A stretch of DNA of 64,000 nt from Nitrobacteraceae bacterium AZCC 1564 (GTDB lineage Bacteria; Pseudomonadota; Alphaproteobacteria; Rhizobiales; Xanthobacteraceae), in the NCBI GenBank assembly GCA_036924835.1, contig JBAGRR010000001.1:1426001-1490000 (forward strand), read 5' to 3'. The number at the start of each line of letters is the position of its first letter. The stretch's first letter is position 1. Shown here one piece after another: positions 36,622-45,918 of this stretch. The translations under genes and the position numbers were made by a program. Below the pieces are notes generated by a model, which saw nothing but the letters and a program-made list of their open reading frames with translations, was not told the DNA's origin and searched no databases.

Positions 36622-36862
36622 ATTAACTCCAAGCCATGCAAAATCAGTGTCGTCTGCCAGCCATGTTTCGCTCTGCGGACGACGAAGGTGTGCGTACCAC
36701 TCCAGAACCCTGCGGGCAAATTAAGCATTCTCCCCACAGCGATGAGACCGGACTTGCGGCTGATGAGCGCTTGGACCACAATCCGCCAATGAATGGCTGA
36801 AGCGCGTCGAGCTCATGTCGATGCCGCAAAAAAAGCCCCGCGTTAAATTCAGGGAGAGAGAC

Positions 36863-38098
36863 ATGCGTAAACTTATAATCGCCGCGGCCTTCGCGTTTCC
36901 GTTGATGGGCGGAGCGGCGCTGGCCCAAGACACCGTCAAGATCGGATATATCGATCCTCTATCAGGCGGTGGCGCAAGCGTCGGCGAAGTCGGATTAAAG
37001 ACCTACCAGTTTCTTGCGGACGAATTGAACGCCAAGGGCGGCATTCTCGGCAAGAAGGTCGAGATCGTTCCGTTCGACAACAAAACCAACCCGCAGGAAA
37101 GCCTAATTCAGGCTCAGAAGGCGATCGACGCCGGTGTTCGCTACATCACCCAGGGCAACGGTTCGTCGGTCGCCGGCGCGCTGATCGATTTCGTCTCCAA
37201 GTACAATGAGCGCAACCCGGGCAAGGAAGTCCTCTACTTCAACTACGCCGCGGTCGATCCGGTCTTCACCAACGAGAAATGCAGTTTCTGGCATTTCCGT
37301 TGGGATGCCAACTCCGACATCAAGATGGAAGCGCTGACCAACTACATCAAGACAACGCCGTCGGTGAAGAAGATCTATCTAATTAACCAGGACTACTCGT
37401 TTGGTGAATCGGTGCGCACAACGGCGAAGAAGATGCTCGCCGCCAAGCGCCCGGATGTCCAAATCGTCGGCGACGAATTGCATCCGCTGCTCAAGATCAC
37501 CGACTTCGCGCCTTATGTTGCGAAGATCAAGGCATCCGGTGCCGACAGCGTCATCACCGGCAACTGGGGTCAAGATATTGCGCTGCTCCTGAAGGCCGCC
37601 GCGGACGCAGGCCTCAAGGTCAACTGGTACACCTATTACGCAGGCGGCGCCGGTGGCCCGACCGCAGTCAAGCAGGCAAACTTGAATCACCAAGTGTTCC
37701 AGATCACCGAGGGCTTCGCCAACATCGAGAACAAAGACTCGGTCGAGCTCGAAAAGGCCTTCCGAGCGAAGTACAACGGTCAGACGTTCTGGTATCCGCG
37801 CGCGGCCAACGAAATGCGGATGTTCGCGACAGCCGCCGAAAAGGCCAAGTCGCTCGATCCGGTCAAGGTCGCAGCCGCACTTGAAGGCATGCAGTTCGAA
37901 GTGCTCAACGGCGGCAAGGGCCTGATGCGGAAGGACGACCACCAGTTCTTCCAGCCGATGTACATCTCTTCGCTCGGTGAACGCACCGAGAAGGAGCCGT
38001 TCGACGAAGAAAAGACCGGCTGGGGCTGGAAGACGGTCGCCAAAATCGACACCGACCAGACCATCCTGCCAACCACCTGCAAGATGGAACGGCCGTAA
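36863..38098 (+). CDS. Branched-chain-amino-acid-type ABC transporter, binding protein (system 1)
   Basis: A 411-residue periplasmic binding protein of the LivJ/LivK type. The signal peptide MRKLIIAAAFAFPLMGGAAL ends in ALAQ, and the mature part begins DTVKIGYIDPLSGGGAS. The start at 36863 has AGGGAGAG eight bases upstream. Many relatives bind carboxylic or aromatic acids rather than amino acids, so the ligand is open. It heads an operon with permeases and ATPases (38332-42018). Repeat copy D starts 27 bp after its stop and may give this gene higher mRNA stability than the rest. Confidence 0.9.
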   Translation: MRKLIIAAAFAFPLMGGAALAQDTVKIGYIDPLSGGGASVGEVGLKTYQFLADELNAKGGILGKKVEIVPFDNKTNPQESLIQAQKAIDAGVRYITQGNGSSVAGALIDFVSKYNERNPGKEVLYFNYAAVDPVFTNEKCSFWHFRWDANSDIKMEALTNYIKTTPSVKKIYLINQDYSFGESVRTTAKKMLAAKRPDVQIVGDELHPLLKITDFAPYVAKIKASGADSVITGNWGQDIALLLKAAADAGLKVNWYTYYAGGAGGPTAVKQANLNHQVFQITEGFANIENKDSVELEKAFRAKYNGQTFWYPRAANEMRMFATAAEKAKSLDPVKVAAALEGMQFEVLNGGKGLMRKDDHQFFQPMYISSLGERTEKEPFDEEKTGWGWKTVAKIDTDQTILPTTCKMERP

Positions 38099-38125
38099 CC
38101 CGTCCCTTACGCAATCTGCATTCGT

Positions 38126-38285
38126 CTAGTGTCCCGGTTCTAACGTTTCGCATCGCTTTGCAGCACTCTCGGTTAGAACCAGGAGGGACACTAGCAACTC
38201 CATGAAGCTAGTGCGCTTTTTGGATTTGCGTTCGTACTGGGGACTCGCCGCAATGCTGGTACGAACGTCAAATCCAGCGCACTAG
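38126..38285 (+). repeat. Double-hairpin intergenic element, copy D
   Basis: Hairpin 1 (38126-38194) has CTAGTGTCCC feet and inner stem GGTTCTAAC, as in copy B, but with a shortened top. Hairpin 2 (38208-38285) has CTAGTGCGC feet and inner stem GGATTTG(A)CGTTCGTAC with a TTTT bulge on the 5' arm. The spacer CAACTCCATGAAG is nearly that of copy B. It lies between the binding-protein gene and the first permease gene, 46 bp before the latter. Confidence 0.92.
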
Positions 38286-38331
38286 GTGCGCACCCGGGCG
38301 AATACAGCTTCAATTTTCCAGGGGTGGGAAA

Positions 38332-39279
38332 GTGCTCGAGCTAATCGTTATATCTACGCTTAACGGCATCCTGTTCGGCATGCTGCTGTTCCTCATGGCA
38401 AGCGGCCTGACGGTGATCTTTAGCATGCTGGGTGTGCTGAACTTCGCGCATGCGAGCTTCTACATGCTCGGTGCATTCTTCGGATTCCAGATCAGCCGCT
38501 GGGTCGGCTTCTGGCCCGCGCTGGTCGTCGCGCCATTGCTGGCAGGCCTGCTTGGCGCCGCCGTAGAGCGCTATGGTCTGCGTCACGTTCACAAGAACGG
38601 TCACGTCGCCGAACTGCTGTTCACCTTCGGTCTCGCCTTCGCCATCGAAGAGATCGTGCAGATCATCTGGGGCAAGAGCCCTGTGGATTTCCGGGTACCC
38701 GAGGCGCTGGACTTTCCTGCTTTCACGGTGTTTTCCACCAATTACCCCGCCTACAAGATATTTATGCTGGCAGCTTCGATCGCGATCTTTCTCGGATTGC
38801 TGATCGCGCTGAAGAAAACCCGCATCGGCCTGATCGTGCAGGCCGCCCTCACTCACCCTCATATGGTCGGTCATCTCGGCCATAATGTCGGGCGCGTCTT
38901 CATGATGGTGTTTGGTGTCGGCACGGCGCTCGCTGCGGTCGCTGGCGTCATCGCCGGCCCCGCGCTGGTGACCCAATCCAACATGGCGAGCCTCCTCGGC
39001 CCGATCCTGTTCGTGGTGGTTGTCGTCGGCGGCCTTGGCTCGCTACCAGGCGCTTTCATTGCATCGCTGCTGATCGGCCTGATCCAGACCTTCGCTGTAT
39101 CGATGAACGGATCGCTCGCCGAAATGTTCGGCCCGCTCAGCCCTGATTATGCCAAGACCTGGCTTGCGGACATCTGGAATGTGACCGTCGCGCAGATCGC
39201 GCCGATCATGCCCTACGTGCTGCTGGTTCTCATTCTTGCTTTCCGCCCGATGGGCCTGATGGGGACACGCGACACATGA
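38332..39279 (+). CDS. ABC permease, LivH type (system 1)
   Basis: A 315-residue inner-membrane permease with about eight hydrophobic segments. It starts at GTG 38332, after AGGGGTGGGA, as MLELIVISTLNGILFGMLLF. The LivH signature LGVLNFAHASFYMLGAFFGF is near the N-terminus, and the cytoplasmic coupling loop lies around ALTHPHMVGHLGHNVGRVF. It pairs with the 39276 permease to form the channel. Its stop overlaps the next start by four bases (ATGA). Confidence 0.92.
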   Translation: MLELIVISTLNGILFGMLLFLMASGLTVIFSMLGVLNFAHASFYMLGAFFGFQISRWVGFWPALVVAPLLAGLLGAAVERYGLRHVHKNGHVAELLFTFGLAFAIEEIVQIIWGKSPVDFRVPEALDFPAFTVFSTNYPAYKIFMLAASIAIFLGLLIALKKTRIGLIVQAALTHPHMVGHLGHNVGRVFMMVFGVGTALAAVAGVIAGPALVTQSNMASLLGPILFVVVVVGGLGSLPGAFIASLLIGLIQTFAVSMNGSLAEMFGPLSPDYAKTWLADIWNVTVAQIAPIMPYVLLVLILAFRPMGLMGTRDT

Positions 39280-40577
39280 GCGATGCGATCTCAAATGCGG
39301 CCCCTCCGCGGCCTGCGATGACAGACAAGCTTAAGTTCTATGGCCTCTGGGCTGTAGCAGCTTTGCTGCTGTTGCTGCTACCAAAGGTTTTCAGCTCCGG
39401 CGGATCGCTGACGACATTCAGCCTGATCGGAATCTCGATCATTTTTGCGCTGTCCTACAACATCCTGCTTGGGCAGACCGGAATGCTCTCGTTCGGGCAT
39501 GCCGTGTATTACGGCTTGGGGGGCTTTCTCGCGATCCACGCCATCAACATCATCGGTGCGCACAAGTGGCCAATACCACTGCCCGTGGTGCCGCTGATTG
39601 GCGGGCTCACGGGTCTCGCATTCGCCGTCCTGCTGGGCTGGGTTTCAACGGCACGCAGCGGCACGGCATTCGCCATGATCTCGCTGGGCGTTGCCGAACT
39701 CGTCGCATCCTCTGCGCTGATCCTGCGGACGTTCTTCGGCGGTGAAGCAGGCGTCTCCGCCAACCGCACAAAGGTGCTGCGCCTGTTCGACTGGAGCTTC
39801 GGCCCGCAGATCCAGATCTACTATCTGATTGCGGCGTGGACGCTCATCTGCATGATCGCGATGTATGCCCTCACCCGCACGCCACTGGGGCGCATGTGCA
39901 ATGCTGTGCGCGACAATCCCGAGCGTGTGCAGTTTGTCGGCTATGACCCGCATGTCATCCGCTACATCGCGTTCTGCTTCTCGGGATTTTTCGCAGGCAT
40001 CGCCGGGGCGCTTGCTGCGATCAACTTCGAAATCGCCAACTCGGCCTATCTCGGCGCGGTCCAATCGGGAACGGTGCTGTTCTCCACCTATATCGGCGGC
40101 ATCGGCTTCTTTATCGGTCCGGCTGTCGGCGCGATCTTCGTAACCTTGCTGTCGCTGGGGCTCAGTGACCTCACCAGTGTATGGCAACTCTACTTCGGCC
40201 TGTTCTTTATCGCCGTTGTCATGTTCGCTCCCACCGGAATCACGGGCCTCATCATGAAGCACCGGCCGCTGGTACTGGCAAGAACGCTGGGTAAGGTCCT
40301 GCCATCCTATCTGATCGCTTTCGTGCCGACGCTCGCCATGATTACAGGCCTGATGCTCGTGATCGAGACTGTGGTCCATTACACGGTCAATCCGGGAGAC
40401 AGTCCGAACATCAAGGCCTTTGGCATCAGCTTCAATGCTGCGAGCCCAATCACATGGGGCATCGCAGCGATCTTGATCGTGGGCGGCTTTGTGATCGCGC
40501 GTAAGACATGGGCGAAGGTTGCGGAAGCCTGGGACAACGCCCTGAACGCTGCACGCGAAAAGGGATTTGCCGCATGA
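39276..40577 (+). CDS. ABC permease, LivM type (system 1)
   Basis: A 433-residue permease with roughly ten hydrophobic segments. The LivM block YNILLGQTGMLSFGHAVYYG is present and the coupling helix is in TPLGRMCNAVRDNPERVQFV. It is longer than the typical LivM because of an extra C-terminal pair of membrane segments after about residue 340. It is translationally coupled on both sides: 4-bp overlaps with the LivH-type gene and with the ATPase gene. Confidence 0.92.
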   Translation: MSDAISNAAPPRPAMTDKLKFYGLWAVAALLLLLLPKVFSSGGSLTTFSLIGISIIFALSYNILLGQTGMLSFGHAVYYGLGGFLAIHAINIIGAHKWPIPLPVVPLIGGLTGLAFAVLLGWVSTARSGTAFAMISLGVAELVASSALILRTFFGGEAGVSANRTKVLRLFDWSFGPQIQIYYLIAAWTLICMIAMYALTRTPLGRMCNAVRDNPERVQFVGYDPHVIRYIAFCFSGFFAGIAGALAAINFEIANSAYLGAVQSGTVLFSTYIGGIGFFIGPAVGAIFVTLLSLGLSDLTSVWQLYFGLFFIAVVMFAPTGITGLIMKHRPLVLARTLGKVLPSYLIAFVPTLAMITGLMLVIETVVHYTVNPGDSPNIKAFGISFNAASPITWGIAAILIVGGFVIARKTWAKVAEAWDNALNAAREKGFAA

Positions 40578-41323
40578 CCAACGCCATCGAAATCCGCGAC
40601 GTCCAGAAGAGCTTTGGCATCACCAAAGTCATTCGCGACCTCAATCTCCAGGTCGCGCAAGGCGAACGGCACGCGCTCATCGGCCCGAACGGCGCCGGCA
40701 AATCGACGACATTCAACCTGATCAGCGGCTACATGAAGCCGACATCCGGCAGCGTGTTGCTGCGGGGAGAAGTGATCTCCGATCTGCCGCCCTATCAGAT
40801 CAACCGCCGTGGCCTGTCCCGCAGTTTCCAAGTGACCAACGTCTTCGCCAAGATGACAGTATGGGAAAACATCCGCTGCGCGGTTCTGTGGGCCACCGGC
40901 CATCGTTACGCGTTCTGGAAGAACGTTGACCGGCTTCCAGAGGTGCGCGAACGCACCGCGCAGATTCTGCAGGACATCAATCTCGTCTCACGGCGTGACG
41001 TTCCGGCTGGCCTGCTGACCTATGCCGAACAGCGGGCGCTGGAGATCGGCATCACCATCGCCGGCGGCGCCGATGTCATCCTGCTCGACGAGCCGACAGC
41101 CGGCATGAGCCACGCCGAAACAGAGCGCGCGGTCGCGCTCATTCGCCGCCTGACTGAGGGGCGCACCCTGCTCATCGTCGAACACGACATGAGCGTGGTG
41201 TTCGGATTGGCTGACCGCATCTCTGTGTTGGTCTACGGCAACATCATAGCATCGGGAACGCCCGAGGAGATCCGCAACAATCCGAAAGTCAGGGAAGCGT
41301 ATCTCGGTGAGGAGGCCGCCTGA
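40574..41323 (+). CDS. ABC ATPase, LivG type (system 1)
   Basis: A 249-residue ATP-binding subunit, MTNAIEIRDVQKSFGITKVI. Walker A is GPNGAGKSTTFNLI, Walker B VILLDEPTAGMS and the H-loop LIVEHDM. The signature motif has the LivG-like form LLTYAEQRALEIGITIAGG in place of LSGGQ. The C-terminal extension GTPEEIRNNPKVREAYLGEE is the LivG tail. It overlaps its neighbours by 4 bp upstream and 1 bp downstream (TGATG). Confidence 0.95.
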   Translation: MTNAIEIRDVQKSFGITKVIRDLNLQVAQGERHALIGPNGAGKSTTFNLISGYMKPTSGSVLLRGEVISDLPPYQINRRGLSRSFQVTNVFAKMTVWENIRCAVLWATGHRYAFWKNVDRLPEVRERTAQILQDINLVSRRDVPAGLLTYAEQRALEIGITIAGGADVILLDEPTAGMSHAETERAVALIRRLTEGRTLLIVEHDMSVVFGLADRISVLVYGNIIASGTPEEIRNNPKVREAYLGEEAA

Positions 41324-42018
41324 TGTTGGAGGTTCAAGATCTGCACGCCTACTACGGCAAGAGCCATATTCTCCAGGGCGTGGACATGCATATCGGCGCG
41401 GGCGAAGTGGTCAGCCTGCTAGGCCGCAACGGCGTCGGCCGCTCCACCACCGTCAAAGCCATCATGGGCGAAGTGCCGCCACATGGCTCGATCAAGTTCA
41501 AGGGCAAAGACATTGCCGGGATGCCGAGCTACAAGATCGCGCATCTCGGTCTCGGCTATGTCCCCGAACACCGCGACATCTTCCCTAGCCTAACTGTGCG
41601 GCAGAACTTGATGCTTGGCATCAAGGATCCCAAACATCCAGGAAAATGGCGTCTCGACGACATGCTGGAAATGTTTCCGAACCTGAAGGCCCGCGCCGAC
41701 ACCGCGGCCGGCGTCCTCTCCGGCGGCGAAAAGCAGATGCTGACAATTTGCCGCACTCTGATGGGCGATCCGGGACTCGTGATGATTGACGAGCCGACCG
41801 AAGGGTTGGCCCCTCTGATCGTTCAGCAGGTCGGCGACCTGATCGCGGAGATTGCGCGGCGCGGCTTGGCAATTTTGTTGGTTGAGCAAAAGCTGTCGAT
41901 TGCTATGCGGATTTCACATCGCCTTTACGTGATGGGCCACGGCCGCATCGTCTTCGAGGGAACTCCAGCCGATCTGAAGGCCAATCAGGCCATTCGCAAG
42001 GAGTGGCTCGAAGTCTGA
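41323..42018 (+). CDS. ABC ATPase, LivF type, with Arg in the Walker A motif (system 1)
   Basis: A 231-residue ATP-binding subunit. The P-loop reads GRNGVGRSTTVKAIMG, so the universally expected Lys before Ser/Thr is Arg (codon CGC, unambiguous). The signature LSGGEKQMLTICRTLMG, Walker B LVMIDEPTEGLAP and H-loop ILLVEQKLS are intact. Other LivF relatives with this Arg are known to me in general terms, and the Arg may keep phosphate contact. If ATP hydrolysis is weakened at this site, the partner LivG-type site could carry transport. Last gene of operon 1. Confidence 0.93.
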   Translation: MLEVQDLHAYYGKSHILQGVDMHIGAGEVVSLLGRNGVGRSTTVKAIMGEVPPHGSIKFKGKDIAGMPSYKIAHLGLGYVPEHRDIFPSLTVRQNLMLGIKDPKHPGKWRLDDMLEMFPNLKARADTAAGVLSGGEKQMLTICRTLMGDPGLVMIDEPTEGLAPLIVQQVGDLIAEIARRGLAILLVEQKLSIAMRISHRLYVMGHGRIVFEGTPADLKANQAIRKEWLEV

Positions 42019-42258
42019 TAAATTTTGCAAAAACCGCAAAGCCAGTTGTGCAAAAATGCCCGCCGGCAAGGCTTGCTTTTGAGCCGCCTGATGCCGTTAG
42101 TCGAATAGGTTTCGGCTGGAAGACAAGTTAGGCTGAACTCGCCGAGCGGAAAAATCCGCCGGCCACGAGAAAATGAGCGCCAAAAGGCGCCGTTCTGACG
42201 ATCCCGAGGCAAGAGGCATTCTAAACCGCTTCCTCTCGGGTCACGTGGGGAGGATGAA

Positions 42259-43080
42259 GTGGCATACGCACTTGAGGTGCGAGGCGTCTCATTGCGGTTT
42301 GGCGGCGTACGCGCGCTGACCGACGTCAATTTCGCCGTCAAGGAAGGCGAATTGTTTTCGATCATCGGCCCCAACGGCGCCGGTAAGACCTCGATCGTGA
42401 ATTGTGTGTCGGGCCGTTATACGCCGACCGAAGGACGATTGTTTTATCAAGGCCGCGACATCACCGGTCTCAAGCCTAATGACCGAGCAGCGCTTGGGAT
42501 AGGCCGCACTTTCCAGAATCTGGCGTTGTTTCATCACATGACGGTGCTCGACAACATCATGGTCGGGCGTCACCATTTGCTGAAGAACAACTTCGTCACG
42601 GGATCGCTGTACTGGCTGACCGGCGCACGCCGCGAAGAACTCGAACACCGTCGCAAGGTGGAAGAAATCATCGACTTTCTCGACTTGCAGTCGGTCCGCA
42701 AAGCCGTTGCGGGCACCCTCTCCTATGGCCTGCGCAAACGCGTCGAACTTGCGCGCGCCATGGCGCTGGAGCCGAAACTTATTCTCCTCGACGAGCCGAT
42801 GGCCGGCATGAACTTCGAGGAGAAGGAGGACATGGCCCGCTACATCGTCGATCTCAACGAAGAATACGGGATGACGGTGATGATGATCGAGCACGATATG
42901 GGCGTCGTGATGGACATCTCTCACCGCATCACCGTGCTGGACTTCGGGCGCAAGATCGCTGAAGGGCTTCCCGCCGACGTCCTATCCGATCCCCACGTCC
43001 GCCGCGCCTATCTCGGCGAAGAAGACGATATGCCAGGCGATTCCGATGACACACCGCCTATTGCGGAGGCCACCGCATGA
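42259..43080 (+). CDS. ABC ATPase, LivG type (system 2)
   Basis: A 273-residue ATP-binding subunit starting at GTG 42259, preceded by GGGGAGGA. Walker A GPNGAGKTSIVNCVSG, the Q-loop region ALGIGRTFQNLALFHHMTVL, the LivG-style signature LSYGLRKRVELARAMALEP, Walker B LILLDEPMAGMN and H-loop MIEHDMG are all present. It opens the second system, 240 bp after operon 1; that gap should hold the promoter. Its last four bases overlap the acyl-CoA ligase start. Confidence 0.94.
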   Translation: MAYALEVRGVSLRFGGVRALTDVNFAVKEGELFSIIGPNGAGKTSIVNCVSGRYTPTEGRLFYQGRDITGLKPNDRAALGIGRTFQNLALFHHMTVLDNIMVGRHHLLKNNFVTGSLYWLTGARREELEHRRKVEEIIDFLDLQSVRKAVAGTLSYGLRKRVELARAMALEPKLILLDEPMAGMNFEEKEDMARYIVDLNEEYGMTVMMIEHDMGVVMDISHRITVLDFGRKIAEGLPADVLSDPHVRRAYLGEEDDMPGDSDDTPPIAEATA

Positions 43081-45005
43081 TGGATTATGCGGGCCGTGTA
43101 GCGCAGGCTGATACGTATCCAAAACTGTTGCGGCTGAACGCGAAGGAGCACGGCCACGAGATCGCGCTGCGCGAAAAAGACTTCGGACTGTGGCGTCTCT
43201 TCACCTGGGATGATTATCAGAACCGCGTTCGCGACTTCACACTCGGCATGGTCGAGATCGGAATTGGCCGCGGCGATGTGATCGGCATCATCGGCGACAA
43301 TCGGCCGGACTGGATTTCCGCCGAAATCGCAACCCACGCCGTCGGCGGTATGAGCCTCGGTATGTATCGCGAGTCGCTCGGCGAGGAGGTCATGTATCTC
43401 CTCTCCTACGGAGAGACCAAGCTGGTGTTCGCCGAGGACGAGGAACAGGTCGACAAGCTGCTTGAGCTCGGCGACCGGGTCCCGCATTTGCGCCACATCG
43501 TCTACTCCGATCCCCGTGGCATGCGGAAATATGACGATCCACGCCTGATCAGCGCCGACAAGCTTGCAGAAATGGGGCGCGAGCGCGCGGCGCGCGAACC
43601 TAACCTCTACGATCAACTTGTCGACGCGACCAATGGCGAAGACGTCGCAGTTCTCTGCACTACCTCTGGGACAACGTCGAACCCGAAGCTCGCGATGCTC
43701 GCGGCCGGTCGCGTCCTACGTCACTGCGCAACGTATCTCAGCTTCGATCCCAAGGGCCCTGACGACGAATACGTCTCGGTGCTGCCGCTCCCATGGATCA
43801 TGGAGCAGGTCTACGCCCTCGGCAAAGGCTTGCTCAGCCGGATGAAGGTGAACTTCGTCGAGCAGCCCGACACCATGATGAACGACTTTCGCGAAATCGC
43901 GCCGACCTTCGTGCTGTTTGCGCCCCGTATCTGGGAAGCCATTGCCGCGGACGTCCGCGCACGGGTGATGGACTCATCCCCATTGAAGCAGAGGCTATAC
44001 GACATCGGCATGAAGTCCGGCCTTGCCGCGCTTGATGAAGGCAAACGGTCCATGGTCGCCGAAACGCTCCTGTTTCGTGCATTGCGCGACCGGCTCGGCT
44101 TTACGCGGCTGCGCTCGGCGGCCACCGGCGGTGCCGCACTCGGACCTGACACGTTTCGGTTTTTCCGCGCCATGGGTGTGCCACTGCGCACGCTCTATGG
44201 TCAGACCGAAACGCTGGGCGCGTTCACGCTCCACAAGGCAGACGAAGTCGATCCAGACACCACCGGTGTATCGATGGCCGAGACCATCGAAATCGAGATT
44301 AGAGAGCCGGATGCAAACGGTATCGGCGAAATCGTCGTCCGCCATGCCAATATGTTCCTCGGCTACTACAAAAACGAAGCTGCAACCGTGGCCGACCTGC
44401 GCGATGGCTGGATGCATTCGGGCGACGCAGGTTACTTTAACAAGGCGAAGCAGCTTGTTGTCATCGACCGCATTAAGGACCTTGCGCAAACGTCCCGCGG
44501 CGACCGCTTCTCGCCCCAATACATCGAGAACAAGTTGAAGTTCTCACCCTATGTCGCCGAGGCCGTGGTGTTGGGCGATGGACGCGACTATCTCGCCGCC
44601 ATGGTCTGCATTCGCTTCTCCATTGTCTCTAAGTGGGCCGAGAAAAACCGGATATCCTTCACCACTTACACCGACCTCTCTTCCCGGCCGGAGGTTTACG
44701 ACCTGCTGCGTAAAGAAGTCGAAGCGGTCAATGCCACATTGCCGCCTGCGCAACGCATCGCCAAGTTCCTGCTGCTCTACAAGGAGCTCGATGCCGATGA
44801 CGGCGAATTGACGCGTACCCGCAAAGTTCGTCGCAGCGTCATCAACGAGAAGTACGCCGATATCATCGATGCTATCTATGGCGATCAGCCCGATATCGAC
44901 ATCGACACCGTGATCCGCTTCCAGGATGGCACGACGCAACGCGTCCGCACCACCCTCCCGGTCGTCGATCTCAGAGGGCAAACATCAGCCCAGGCCGCGG
45001 AATGA
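43077..45005 (+). CDS. Acyl-CoA ligase (AMP-binding, long-chain-type) inside transporter operon 2
   Basis: A 642-residue adenylate-forming enzyme. The phosphate loop is LCTTSGTTSNPKLAML, the substrate/AMP motif TLYGQTETLGAFTLH and the hinge region GYFNKAKQLVVIDRIKDLAQ. It activates a carboxylic acid with ATP and CoA. The long-chain fatty-acid CoA ligase architecture (extra C-terminal insert) is visible. It is coupled (ATGA overlap) to the LivG-type gene and followed 13 bp on by the permease, so it probably traps an acid as it enters, on the inner side of the membrane. Confidence 0.93.
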   Translation: MMDYAGRVAQADTYPKLLRLNAKEHGHEIALREKDFGLWRLFTWDDYQNRVRDFTLGMVEIGIGRGDVIGIIGDNRPDWISAEIATHAVGGMSLGMYRESLGEEVMYLLSYGETKLVFAEDEEQVDKLLELGDRVPHLRHIVYSDPRGMRKYDDPRLISADKLAEMGRERAAREPNLYDQLVDATNGEDVAVLCTTSGTTSNPKLAMLAAGRVLRHCATYLSFDPKGPDDEYVSVLPLPWIMEQVYALGKGLLSRMKVNFVEQPDTMMNDFREIAPTFVLFAPRIWEAIAADVRARVMDSSPLKQRLYDIGMKSGLAALDEGKRSMVAETLLFRALRDRLGFTRLRSAATGGAALGPDTFRFFRAMGVPLRTLYGQTETLGAFTLHKADEVDPDTTGVSMAETIEIEIREPDANGIGEIVVRHANMFLGYYKNEAATVADLRDGWMHSGDAGYFNKAKQLVVIDRIKDLAQTSRGDRFSPQYIENKLKFSPYVAEAVVLGDGRDYLAAMVCIRFSIVSKWAEKNRISFTTYTDLSSRPEVYDLLRKEVEAVNATLPPAQRIAKFLLLYKELDADDGELTRTRKVRRSVINEKYADIIDAIYGDQPDIDIDTVIRFQDGTTQRVRTTLPVVDLRGQTSAQAAE

Positions 45006-45018
45006 AGGTGAGCTTGCG

Positions 45019-45912
45019 ATGAACACCCAACTTCTGATCCAGCTCCTGATCAATGGGCTCGTCGTCGGCACGCTGTATGGCGTGGTCGCGATGTCGTTTG
45101 TGCTCATCTACAAAGCCACCCAGGTGGTCAATTTCGCCCAAGGCGAGCTTCTGCTGATCGGCGCGTGGGTGTGCTGGTGGCTGCTGACGAAATACCAGGT
45201 TCCTTTCTGGATCGGGATGCCGATCACGCTAGTTTTCATGTTCGTATTCGGCATTGCTATTCAGCTCGTGATTCTGCGCCCCATGGTCGGAGAGCCGATC
45301 ATCTCCGTGATTATGGTCACGATTGCGCTGTCCACCGTGTTCTCGGCGCTGATGAAATGGATGTTCGGCGTCAATCTACAGCCCTTTCCACGCATCTTCG
45401 ACACGCAGCTCGTCAACATCTTCGGACTGCAGGTTCAGACCGTCTATATCCTCAGCCTTGCGGTGTCGCTGGCGATGATGGTCGGCATGGCCTGGTTCTT
45501 CCGCGTCTCCAAGTATGGTCTCGCCATGCGTGCCACCGCGTTCAATCAGCAGGTAGCACAATCCCTCGGTATTTCCGTGAAAAGCGTCTTCGCCATGGCC
45601 TGGGCCATATCGGCGACTGTATCAGCCGTTGCCGGCGTGGTCGTAGCCGTCGTCAATGGCGTCTCGGCGGGGCTCGCCGCTTACGGCATCAAGGTCTTTC
45701 CGGCTGCCATTCTAGGCGGCTTAGACAGCGTCGGCGGTGCAGTCCTCGGTGGCATCATTATCGGACTGCTCGAAAACGTCGCCCACTTCGTCGACAGCGA
45801 ATATCTGCACTGGGGCAATCTGTTCGAGATCGCCCCTTTCTATGCATTGATTATCATCCTGATGATCAAGCCTTACGGCCTGTTCGGCACCAAAGATATC
45901 GAGCGGATCTAA
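45019..45912 (+). CDS. ABC permease, LivH type (system 2)
   Basis: A 297-residue permease, MNTQLLIQLLINGLVVGTLY, with about eight hydrophobic segments. The LivH block YKATQVVNFAQGELLLIGAW and the coupling loop ATAFNQQVAQSLGISVKSVF are clear. AAGGTGAG lies 7 bases before ATG 45019. It is followed 6 bp later by the LivM-type gene and forms the channel with it. Confidence 0.93.
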   Translation: MNTQLLIQLLINGLVVGTLYGVVAMSFVLIYKATQVVNFAQGELLLIGAWVCWWLLTKYQVPFWIGMPITLVFMFVFGIAIQLVILRPMVGEPIISVIMVTIALSTVFSALMKWMFGVNLQPFPRIFDTQLVNIFGLQVQTVYILSLAVSLAMMVGMAWFFRVSKYGLAMRATAFNQQVAQSLGISVKSVFAMAWAISATVSAVAGVVVAVVNGVSAGLAAYGIKVFPAAILGGLDSVGGAVLGGIIIGLLENVAHFVDSEYLHWGNLFEIAPFYALIIILMIKPYGLFGTKDIERI

Positions 45913-45918
45913 CTCATC

